Assembly (NCBI GenBank): GCA_036346275.1
Contig: CM070723.1
Location: forward strand, 3,906,001-3,970,000
Source of the DNA: Otatea glauca
Lineage: Eukaryota; Streptophyta; Magnoliopsida; Poales; Poaceae
Length of the DNA: 64,000 bases
Reading direction: 5' to 3'
Shown: positions 46,746 to 57,100 of the stretch, piece after piece
Layout of the letters: the number at the start of each line of letters is the position of its first letter
Numbering within the stretch: the stretch's first letter is position 1
Made by a program: the position numbers and the translations under genes
Notes under the pieces: model-generated
What the model saw: the letters and a program-made list of their open reading frames with translations, nothing else
Databases searched by the model: none
What the model was told of the DNA's origin: nothing

Positions 46746-47106
46746 TTAATCGTTACCTTTCTAACCCTATATCTGTTTTCATAACAAATTATTCACCTTT
46801 GAATACAGATATGGGATCATCCATGCATAGTGGATACCAATAGAAGACTAGAGACTTTTGGTTAAAGAATAAATCCTTCATGGAAGGCGTCTGAGTCCAC
46901 CAGACGTAGAGCCCCAAATTACTGGCTTTAGTCCAATAGAGCAACAAATAATATTTTTAAGAGCTGTTATGGACCGAGCTCCCAACTTGCAAAAAATTGT
47001 CCTGAAAGATTACCATAACAGATAGGCACACCGCCTCGTGCTGGTTCAACCGATCGTGTATTCCCAAAGAGCAAGGATGAGCAAGACTTGGTAATCAAGC
47101 AACTTA

Positions 47107-47345
47107 GGTCCTGTTTAGTAGAGCTCTAAATCCCAGTCTACCTCAGATCTGAAGTTTGTAGGCTAAAATAAAGTGAATTAAGTTTATATTTTTAGTCTAA
47201 AATGTAAACAAGATGGTCCATCTAAACACTCTTAATGTACACACAGCTCTAGCTTCATAAATTTTTGGAGCTAGGAATATCTTACTCTACCAACTTCACA
47301 GATTTTGGTGGAGTTAGAGCTGTGTCAAACACCTCCTTAGACATG
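47107..47345. mobile_element. hAT-like MITE in the last exon of the F-box pseudogene
   Basis: This is the inverted relative of the MITE at 6225-6454: aggtcctgtttagtagagctc at its left and gtgtcaaacacctcctta at its right, with cagatctgaagtttgtaggc in common with the inverse of gcctacaagtttcagatct. It separates codons for VIKQLR from HGFSSPVQITFRN of the FBD domain end. Confidence 0.7.
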
Positions 47346-47383
47346 GGTTCTCCTCCCCTGTCCAGATAACATTCCGTAATTAG

Positions 47384-48206
47384 AAATGTGTACAAACATT
47401 TGATGTGTCTTGGGCTCTCCGATAGTGTTTTGGAACTCTTACTTGTTTTCGACGTCAAGCTTTGCCGTTTACCAGGAACGTAAAAACAGGAACAAGTTCA
47501 CGTGACTTGGGAGGATGCTCTAATCATAAGACACTTCGCCATTGTGCTCCTAAATCACTAGCATTCTACCAACGATCCAACTTCCGCGTTCATAATAAGT
47601 TATCTTGTGCTAACCATATTCCATATGTATATTGCCACTTGCTAGTCCGGAGGCTGCAGGCTGCAGAGTGTTGCAAGCAGCAGCAGCAGGCCGTAGTGCC
47701 CTGAGATGCTGCGACCCACCGGTTGAAAGTCGAAACACATGGCTTGCCGGCCATGCCGTTTGCCCGTCCGAAAAGCTTCAAATGGCTCTCAACTGGCACA
47801 CACTCCTGGTGTGGTGTGGGCTCTAAGCGTGAATACTCGATGCTACTTCACCACGGCTTCGAAGGGAAGCACCAATTTACTATCTTGATGTAAATTTTAG
47901 TACCTCTTATGGATGGTTATCTTCGTATTAGTGAACTCTGAGCACACATGATTGAAACAAAGAGGCCCTAGTCAGTAGTCACATGCATTGCTCGCATCAT
48001 CCACCAATTATGCAGGCGTGCAAACAAGCAGACAAGCAGTTCACCACAAGTAGCTCGCAAAGAAACAACCAACCAGTCAGTCTACCAGCATCAGGCCATT
48101 GGCCGGCCGGCCTGTCCGTCCAATCCCTCGCATAATTCCGTTCGCAAGCTCATAACGCCAACACCAAGAAGCATACAGTCAAAACACCAGCAGACGTGCC
48201 ACCACC
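47384..48206. other. Intergenic, upstream of the DUF26 gene
   Basis: No gene recognised. The last ~200 bp should hold the promoter and leader of the DUF26 gene; an A/C-rich leader (48000-48206) precedes the ATG in the good plant context ACCACCATGGCG. Confidence 0.4.
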
Positions 48207-48623
48207 ATGGCGTCCTTAACCAAAGCACAGCTACCCCTTCCCCTCGCAGCGCTGCTGCTCCTCCTCTCTTCCCTGCGCACCGCCGGGGGCGCGCCCAACA
48301 CGGCCGCGCTCTCGGTGCTGTGCAACGGCGCGGTGTACGGCGTCGGCGACCCCTTCGCGACGAGCCTGACCTACGTGCTGTCCGAGCTGCTGGCCGTCAC
48401 GCCGTCCCGCTCCGGCCACGACTTCTACAACATCTCCCCGTACCCGAACGCGTTCGCCTACGGGCACGCAGCGTGCCGCGCGGGCCTGACGGGCGCGGAC
48501 TGCGCGAGCTGCCTCCGCTCCGCCGTGAGCCAGATGAACGGCACCTGCGGCGACGCCATCGGCGCGAGAGCCGTGCTTGTGGACTGCAGCGTACGGTACG
48601 AACAGTACGCGTTCGTGAATTAG
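48207..48623 (+). CDS. Secreted single-domain DUF26 (Gnk2/stress-antifungal) protein
   Basis: An intronless 138-aa frame. The signal peptide covers about residues 1-28 (LPLPLAALLLLLSSLRTAGG). It has one DUF26 domain with the defining C-x8-C-x2-C motif in CRAGLTGADCASCL, preceded by YPNAFAYGHAA and followed by NGTCGDAIGARAVLVDCSVR; two further cysteines complete the fold. Sequons NIS and NGT are present. Ginkbilobin-2, the model single-domain member, binds mannose and is antifungal; in other plant proteins DUF26 forms the ectodomain of cysteine-rich receptor kinases and plasmodesmal proteins. There is no kinase or transmembrane segment downstream, so it is a free apoplastic protein. It could be a complete small gene or the remnant of a two-domain protein cut after the first domain; the start context and clean ending at YEQYAFVN favour a complete gene. 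Confidence 0.87.
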   Translation: MASLTKAQLPLPLAALLLLLSSLRTAGGAPNTAALSVLCNGAVYGVGDPFATSLTYVLSELLAVTPSRSGHDFYNISPYPNAFAYGHAACRAGLTGADCASCLRSAVSQMNGTCGDAIGARAVLVDCSVRYEQYAFVN

Positions 48624-49237
48624 CTAGCGGCGCTGCCTTCTGCCTGATGCTCGTGCCTGAGCCAGATGAACGGGCACGTATTGCTGATTTCTGCCGTTGA
48701 TTTGTGTTCAAATTACGCAGCGTAACATGTGCCAGTTGTGATTTGTACGACGGTTGGTTTCTAGTTGCGACCCTTGTGTGTTTGTGTCTTCGTGTAGTTG
48801 CCTCCACAAAATTGTTTTGGTCGTGTGTTCGTCTTTCATTCGGCAGACCTTTTCTTTCCTCTTACTTCGTGATCATTTTTCTCCATTTCTGAGTTCTGGT
48901 TCTTCTGGACAACCTTTTACATATATGCTTCGTAAGACATGCCCGTACGTTCTTGCGGGTCATAGATTTGAGAAATTTTATAATGTATTATACTGGACAC
49001 TAAAAATCAAATATTGTTACTGATTTGCTAAATGTATTTTTACTAATTTACTATCAGATAAAGTATAAATAAATACTATCTAATCTAATCATCCAATAAA
49101 AAGCATGAACCACGCAACGGCCATGTCCGTGTCAGCGATCGGTCGGCCGCTTGGGCGATTGGGCAACGCGTGAAGCGCACGAGCCACGGCACCGGTTGCA
49201 GATGCACAGGAAACAAAGGGTTTTGATAAATATCACC
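48624..49237. other. DUF26 gene 3' flank
   Basis: 3' UTR and downstream sequence, T-rich. At 48650-48670 (gagccagatgaacgggcac) a short stretch repeats the coding word gagccagatgaacggcac at 48528-48545, perhaps from a small duplication. No other gene recognised. Confidence 0.4.
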
Positions 49238-49406
49238 CGGATGTTTTCTTAGCAAAAAAACATCTAAATTTTAAAGCGTTGGATCTGCGGTGAGATCCAT
49301 AATACGTGAAGGGAGGTGGGATTGTGTTTTGATGGATGATTTGATACTTTAATCTAAAAGTCTAAAATTTGGATGTTTGTAAGAAACAAAACATCTGGAT
49401 GAAGGC
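49238..49406. mobile_element. MITE with ~37-bp terminal inverted repeats
   Basis: The left end, cggatgttttcttagcaaaaa followed by catctaaatttt, pairs with the inverse of the right end, aaaatttggatgtttgtaag followed by aaacaaaacatctgg. It is ~170 bp and non-coding; the sharp inverted ends suggest a Mutator- or hAT-derived MITE. Confidence 0.65.
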
Positions 49407-49721
49407 TAGACACTCCCAGAAACAAATGTGCGCGGGGGAGAGCCGCGACAGGCAATGGGACTAGAGAGGTTGGTTGGGTGTCGCCTTCGCGTGCGTCGGT
49501 GCGTGCGATGCAAATGCAACGGCTGGGTCGAAGTGGAACGCCACCGTGCGACTACCTAGGTTGGTTTGCTGCCGCGCACCGCTGTCTTGGCATTTTGACC
49601 GGCCCTGGCTGGTCATCGCCACCGCGCGCCCAAGCACCGGCAGCTCCCTCTGAGGTTGCTAGCTGCCGGTGCTCCGTGCCCTTGTCAATCAAGCAAATAT
49701 GGTAAGAGGAGAACTACCACC

Positions 49722-49935
49722 TGGACGTCCGATCTTAACATGTTGCATCGAACGCTCGGTGTAATATTTTTTTCAACGTGTGCAATTTTTTTTTTACCTG
49801 TACAATATTTTTTTCCCGCGCATATTTTTGCTGTTATCGAAGGAAAAATATTTCACGCGTAGGAAAAAGATGTTTCACGCGTAGGAAAAAAATATTACAG
49901 AGTGTCTGAAAAAATCAGACGTCCGGCTGCTAGCA
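49722..49935. mobile_element. MITE-like element with short inverted ends
   Basis: The left end ctggacgtccgatc pairs with the inverse of gatt/gatcagacgtccgg at the right end. The interior has gtaatatttttttcaacgtg and cacgcgtaggaaaaaaatat words that also pair partly. Non-coding. Confidence 0.5.
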
Positions 49936-50319
49936 ATTTCGATATGGTAATCGATGCAACTGTGGGAGTGTCCCCGCCGATTACACGTGATTTCGTTTGT
50001 AAACATTACTAAGGACCAGCTGATGGTCAAGATGTTGAGGAAACCTGATTTCATTTGAATTTTCCCACAATCACATTAGTAGTACAAACATCCCAATGGC
50101 AAAAGTTGACATGCAACTAAACCGAACTCCCTCCGGAAAATACTCAAAATGGCGCATCACAGAATCGCATATTCTAGTGATCTCTGAACCTCAGGACACG
50201 CATGCATGGCTAGAGCAGGACAGGATTCTGCCATGTCTGCTCACTCCATCCCGCAATGATCCATTCCGTTGTGTTACCAACTGCCAAGTACATGTGCGTA
50301 CACACATCTGCTAAAAACA

Positions 50320-52649
50320 TCACGAAAACCTCTTGAGAATTACAGCATAGAGGAGCTCGTTCCATGCATCCGGCACCCCTGGCAGGCACCAGTGGCTGCA
50401 GTCCGCCCGTTGTCCCACCGGCATCCTCGACGACGCATTGACATTGTATATCGACGGGTGGCCGTCCCTCCTCTGGGCCGTCATCAGGGTGACGTTCAGT
50501 ACATGCAGCTTCGCCACCGAGTTGGATTTGGAAGCTTGAAAAGCCGGGTTCAACATTCCTGGCCACTGCTGCAGTGAGATTCTGGACGTGTTCAGCTCAG
50601 GCAGTGTCTCCATGGCACAGGTTCCGCTATTCGTAGCCCTTCAAAGTTTCTTCCAGCGTTAGTCAATCACAGAGGCAAGCTATACACATGTTGATTGAAA
50701 TGTTGCATGTATAAAACTTGTGAGCGAGTGTGCACAGTAGTATGACATATGACAAAGCAGCATATTAATTACTAATTATAGTCTGACGACTGGTGACGTG
50801 CACACACAAGACGAGTACTGAAGCAAACTAGTTTCAGCTGCCCCATTTGTACTACTGACCTTATGTGCGCTGGTGAGTACGTTCTGAAAACCACCAGGGT
50901 CTTGCTTGCTTTTACTTCCTTCTGAATCCATTTGTGCAGTGTATTCATCGCTCTTTGGTAGGCGACCTCGACGCTCATATCCAGCCTCAACTTCTTGCCT
51001 TCCTGGAAGTAGCAATGTCTGGTATGACAAATATTAGGCCTAGCAGTGCCATAGAGTTAGGCAACGATGTGTGCAATTTAGGCTGCGGAGCATACAGTTG
51101 CTGAAGCCTCTCATGGTTCCACCAGTGGCCGGTGTTGAAGACCAGGATATCTGCATCCTTCCACTGGGGAGCCCTCAAATCCATGACGCCCAACCGGAGC
51201 GCCGAGTCCACATGCTTGGGCGCGCCGCGCGGCGGACGGCTGCGCCAGACCAGGTACGGCGACCGGTAATGCTCCACGGTGCAGTTGTAGTCCAGGAACC
51301 TGAACGAGAGGAAGCCCTTGTGCTTGGTGATGGGGCTCCCGTTCTCCTCGTATATTGAGGTCTTGTCAGCGATAACCGAAGAGAGCATGCATAGCATCGA
51401 CTCCCACTGGTTCCTCCCGATCGAATCGCCGACGAACACGAGGCGCCGGTTCCGGAGCATCTCCAACAATTTCTTGGAATCAAATCTGAAAGCGAGCAAT
51501 ATTTGTTGCGTAGTGACAACTAATTACCAAAATTGCTTTGTGAGTTAAAAGCCACATATACACCAGTACGGTCGTTGCATAGCGTTTCCGTACCAGAACG
51601 TGTATACCAGTGCGTGTATATATATATATGCACAGGTCGTATATTGTTACTTCTTGCCCACCATTTAGCTTTTATCTTCCGTATGTACCGACACATTTGG
51701 TGCATAAAGGTCGCAAGCGCGTTTAGTAAGGATGTGTTTTGTTAGTGAGATAAGGTTGGATGGGATGAGATGGTCTGTACTATTTGGTTTTATTATTTTG
51801 GGGGAATGAAATAGTTATTTCTCAAATTTGTATTTAGGATGATTCCATTCAAGCAACCAAATATATGAATAACTTTTTTTTGAACCATCTCATACATGTA
51901 TAACTTAGTACAAGCAACCAAACACACCCTAATATAAGTTCTTGTTTTACTTCATACCTTTTTTTCCCATAAGCATCTAATCTGACAAGCCCAAAGTCCA
52001 AACTCGGTTACTCCATATTACTTCTAGATACAAATAGATATTATTTTGAAAATATAGCTAACATTAATTAGCATACATGTTGTTTTCCTTGCACATATGG
52101 GGCTTCGAATGGTAAACATTCAATGCTATATTATTTGCTTCCCTATTTGTATGGTAGTAGAAAGTCCTTACTAACCAAGGTATATGGCATCATTAGTAAT
52201 AGTTCTAAAGCAATTAACGGCCCAGATTAAGAGGGGTGTGCCCTAAAATTAAATTCCCAGCGTACAAACCTTGGGAGGGTGCAGTGCCTTGGCCGCCACC
52301 TCCACTTGGTGTACTCGCCGTCTGGCCGGCCGTTCTCCCCGCACCGGAACCCCTCGTCGATGAACGGACACTGTCTCGAGTCATACAGCGGATGCCGCTC
52401 GTCGCGCGCCCACTCGCCGTCAACGAACATAGCGTGGTCATCGTCACCGCAGTACCCGCCGTCGTCGGTGTCCTCGACGGCGCCGCTCGTCCTCACGAGC
52501 ACGCTGATCTCCCCGGTTAACCTCACAGCCCCGAAGCCCGAGGAGACTACGACGAGGAGCAGCGAGAGGGAGGAGAACAGGACGCAGGCGCCCCACAGCG
52601 CGATATGATCGCTGTGCCTCGCTCTCCTCCTCGCGCTGGCCATCTCCAT
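50320..52649 (-). CDS. Trichome birefringence-like (TBL) PC-esterase
   Basis: Four exons: 52649-52270, 51485-51096, 51018-50860 and 50638-50320, giving 415 aa; GT-AG junctions in phase 2 throughout. TBL proteins are Golgi type II membrane enzymes that O-acetylate xylan, mannan, xyloglucan or pectin. The sequence shows a short basic cytosolic tail and one anchor at about residues 14-42 (ALWGACVLFSSLSLLLVVVS). The TBL domain follows (CPFIDEGFRCGENGRPDGEY). In the PC-esterase domain the GDS motif is at 146-148 (VFVGDSIGRNQWESM) and the DxxH motif at 389-392 (DCSHWCLPGVPDAWNELLY), so the Ser/Asp/His catalytic set is complete. Intron 1 carries a MITE. The polysaccharide substrate cannot be told from sequence. 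The gene looks intact. Confidence 0.93.
51725..51935. mobile_element. MITE in TBL intron 1
   Basis: The left end aggatgtgttttgttagtga pairs with the inverse of the right end caagcaaccaaacacaccct (agggtgtgtttggttgcttg). It is ~210 bp and non-coding, inside the 784-bp first intron of the TBL gene. Confidence 0.6.
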
Positions 52650-54111
52650 TGCTTAGGCTCTTGATTGTTGAAGACTTGGCGGTTGTGGCACGGCACGTAT
52701 AGTTGTGTAGTACAGTGCACGAGATCATCAGATCGCTCCTTCCGATTGGCTTGTTTCGTTACTATGATTTGTTCTTGCTGTTTCCGTTCTTGTGTTTTAA
52801 GGGACGGTTACCCATTTTGTTTGGTTGTTATTGGATCCTGTGGAAGAACCGACGCGTTGATGGACAAAACTAGTAGTGTGTTTCGGAGAGACCAATGAAG
52901 CGATGACGTACGGCGAGTGCAGTTAAAGTATTGCGCAGTTGCACACTCGATTTGTGAGATGGGCATTCCGTATGTGTACATATGTCGGAAGAGACGAATT
53001 GGATAGTGACATACAGACGTACGTCCCGTCTGCAACCGCTATTACATGGAACCGTTGTGGCCTAGCTCTTCCTAGAAAGACAAAACCTTCCTTCAAGTTC
53101 CAGACAAAATAACAAGGATGCGCTCTAGCTGGTTTGTCGATCCATAGACATCGTTCACTGCCTCCAAAAGCAGAAGAGCTTTAGCACATCCATGTCATGC
53201 GCTTCGAAACCGAATTCTGAAAGTGCAGTGAGGCCTAGTTAGGATGCCCCTTGCGGACTACGTGGTGCACCGACGGTGCCGGCCGGCGTTTCTCGCTAGG
53301 GCTCACGTTTAACGTCTTACGCTTATAGTGCCTCGTTGCGTACGATGGCGACGGAGGCAAGGCCGTAGTGGGCAAGAGCACGTCCGGGACTCAACTGCGT
53401 GCCACCGTTTCGTCACTGCTGCCGCGCGTTGTTCGCTTCTCTTGCCTGCCCGTCCTAATTATCTGACTGCCGTCCGATTAGTTCTTGCTTGTTTGCTTAT
53501 TAGGACAGCACCATGAGATGGCAAGATGTCCAACTCGTGCTAACTCGGACAGTGACGGGAACGCGGTCTGGGTCGGCAAGGAGGCGCCGTGCTCCCTCCG
53601 TCGGGCGCGCACTAGGAGGCCGCCGCAGCGTCACCGAACGAGATAAGCAGCGGCACCGCTAGCCGACGGGCAGATGGGAGAAAGAAACCGTACGTACATA
53701 AGCACTGGCCTGCCTCGCCTTTCTTGGTTGTAACAAACTAGTGCCCAGCCTGAACTGGCTCGAGTAATCACGCAACTCTACAGCTTGTCAGATAAATGGA
53801 ACTTGGACACCAACGATTTCAAATGCAGTTGTCGTGTTTAGCAGGGGCGAAACAGATGGTTAGTTATTGATAATTAATGCCTTCAAGCTTGTACACGTAA
53901 GAAAGAAAAACTACAATGGCGTTTGCATCGATGGTTAGGTAGCACGTGTATAGTGTAGTATTACCTGAGTCAAGCTCACATTCTCAAAACTATACCCTTT
54001 TTTGCTTTTTACCCTTTTGCCGCCTTGATGTACCTCAAACCATAACTATGGAGTACAGTGCTACAGATTCAACAACCAAAGAATGTACATGTAAAGTTGT
54101 AAACAACAGAT
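52650..54111. other. Intergenic between the TBL and VTT genes
   Basis: The left ~200 bp should hold the TBL promoter on minus, and the right end the 3' flank of the VTT gene. I see no gene or defined repeat between them. Confidence 0.4.
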
Positions 54112-57100
54112 TTACTTCTCGTGATCTTCATTTGATGTGTCTATCTTGATTACAAGAGGTTGCTGCAGATCCGAGGGAGGGGCTACCACAGGAAGATGTG
54201 GAGTTCCTACGTCGACCTCCCCATTCTCTGCCAATGCCTTCTCCAAAGAAGATTTTGCAACTCTTGTAACACATATAATCAAGACAACTGCAGGGGTGCC
54301 GCAAAGAAAACTGTCAATATATAATGAGGGAGGAAAGCCTCGCCATTAAGACAGCAATGATTTGACTGGAAATGATGCAAGAGAAAAATCCTCTACATTA
54401 GATTTCATTATAAGGATTACAAACTCAAGATCATCTTAAATATTGCAAAGTACGATAGAAATTCATTAAGATGGGAAGCATACCTAGAATTCTGTGCTCT
54501 CACTGAGGTTATATATTTGATTTCTAGCTTTCCCTTAATAAGACTATAAGAGTGAGGATTATTTTTTTTAATTGATCTTCCACATTGGCAAATAGGGCCT
54601 GTTAAATATTAATTTCATTTGATCCTGAAGGTCTGAAGCTTTATCAAGATGACACAACCAATAGGGCCTGTTAAATATTAATTTCATTTGATGCTGAAGG
54701 TCTGAAGCTTTATCAAGATGACACAACCTCCGGATAAACTAATGGAACCAAAATGTAATCTCCTAATTCACTAGTCATCCACTCATCCATACTCGAACAT
54801 ATCCTTTACGGAAATCCCTGATCTCTGTAGTGTTAATATGATAATTGAGACCAAGATACATTCTGGACTAGATGAAAGTCACTCTCTTGGGTTTGAATTG
54901 TATAAGAAATTTGTTTTTTTTAAAGGAAAACATTAGAAATTGAATAAAACCACAGCTCAACTCAAGATATAGCTTTGCTGAATAGTGTATTTTGATACAA
55001 CAAAAAGAATGCCCCCCAAAAAATAGAACTAATGCATACAAAATACAACTCTATTGAGAATAAACTCTCACAACTTCAAGCAACAGGCACATCAATTTTC
55101 AAAGCATCGAAATTGAGTAGAGTCAGCAAGAATAATCCTTGTAACTTCAGCAAACCATTTAAAATGTAAGCAAGAGTGACTAAAGAGTTCTTTGGAAAAA
55201 AAACAAGCGGCAGTAAGGTTTGTGGGGAAAAGTAGTAGCATTTACCAGACATTATGAAGCCAGATATTATGAGAATCTGTAAAGAAGAATCAAGAAAAAG
55301 CCATTAAAAGTTGTTTATAACAACCGTATCTACTTTCAATAGACAGAATGATAAACAACTTGAGGATAGGACATCATCTGAGACACTGCAGATCAGGAAA
55401 ATACAACTTCTTATCATTCATTTCTTGACCTTAAATGATAAAATTTTACCTTGTTGTAGCACTTTTTGCCTACTTGTTCACAGTAGGTGCTTAACATTTT
55501 CTGTTCACATCTCAGCTTAAACTAACATCAAATACAGGCAAATGCTTTGTAGTGAAACCACGAAAAATCAAATTCATGGGCCAAATTGCATAGACCAATA
55601 AGCCACTACAGCATTTAAAGTATCAGGCTAACAGTCACAATAAGTTCAAATCAACTATCAAGCATCTTGTCATGAATTTTTCATCCTCATTCAAATGTAG
55701 AAGTGAAATCAAATAACTGTAAAACTTATACAGATTTGTGTCCATGCATGCAACTTAACTTTTGCAGAAGTCCATTGATCAAACATCAGATAAGGCCAGA
55801 TGCAAAGGAAGTGTATACTGCATACTTTCTATGAATAAATCTCATTCATCTAAATTGTGCACAATAGACAACACACGGCTTACAGGGACCAACATGAGTC
55901 ACAATATTCATGGAAAAAGCCAAGCAAAGCAACAAAGAAAATATCAACAAATAATTTAATTCTCCTTTCTCAAAAAGCATGACATTCTATAGTGTATGCA
56001 GAAACTTACTATGGACTAGTAATTGATAAAACACAAACCGAATCTATGCCCAACAAAATGTAAGCAAATGCTATAATACTCAATTACTCACCCATCGGGT
56101 AGTTGAGATCTCGCTCCACCCATGCGTCACATCAGATAGATCTTTTAATGTTGTTCCAACATATACCAAAGCGAGAGTTATTGGCTGGCAAAAAATATAT
56201 GATTTATCAAAGATAGTCACAAACACCTCATAGTCTAATATCATCATGTTAAGTAAAAGGTAATAAACTAAGCTGCAAGTTAGCAAATGGTAGAGTATCC
56301 TGTCATCGGTGACTGAGTTTTCTGTGTAAATATGGTAATATGCCGATTAAGGAACCGTATAACAAAGTACCAATTTTCTGAAGGAGAATAATGCATCTAC
56401 TCATAAAACTTGATTTGCAGAAGATTAAGAAGTTTCATTTCCACTTCCATTTGCCTTTGGTCAAATCATATAAAGTAAATTCAACACTAATGTAAGTGGC
56501 CCCATTTGGCTAGTGACACTTTTGGCTCAGGCATCCTTCCCTGGGGAGCATTAGACAGCAAATTACACAGAATCCTAATAGTGAATACATGGCGTCAATT
56601 ATGTGGTCAACGTAGCAGATGATAACAAGTGAGGTTTCATTGGGCCAACCAGTATGTGCCAGTATCCTGGTCCCACAATATTGCTCAACTAAAACCATGA
56701 TTAAAAATTACGTAACTAAGAAAAAGAACTTGAAGCGTACCATCATCCCCAGCCAAGAAGCCAGCATGTATTCTCCAATGCCAACAGGGGTGACAGACAA
56801 CAGGTAGTTCAGCATGTTAAACGGAAGTAAAGGGACAAACCTTAGTAGTAACACAATCTACGAACATAAATATGAAAAGTAAACATAGTTAGGTTTATTG
56901 TGCTATCAAAGATAATTCCAGTAAGATATACAACAAGAATTAATACTGCAAAACAATCAAATTACACATTCCTAATTCCTGCAAGGCTCAAACTATAAAG
57001 AAGTCATCGAGCAATTATAAATTGCAACGTAAGTACCAGCACCTTCAAACCCCAGAATAACAGAAATTGCCTTAGTGGAATCATATGAATGAGGTGGACA

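Larger units (their letters stand above)
45498..47383 (+). pseudogene. F-box/FBD-LRR protein pseudogene, C-terminal half
   Basis: Pieces in three frames together follow the LRR and FBD part of grass F-box/FBD/LRR proteins. They are: 45498-45658 (FDVVPSLKEVYLLCG, then a frame break and LNFQGEK); 46003-46152, an exon with acceptor ttgtcag| and donor GAG|gtactt (VWMHPEGKQLC; WTTVLLEAAPSIEMFDIE); and 46810-47106 (WDHPCIVDTNRRLETFG-stop, QQIIFLRAVMDRAPNLQKIV, VFPKSKDEQDLVIKQL). The end SSPVQITFRN-stop is at 47346-47383. Several stops and shifts break it. One MITE sits in an intron (46331-46745) and another (47107-47345) interrupts the last exon. The F-box half is not found; the Stowaway-like MITE lies directly upstream. 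Confidence 0.75.
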
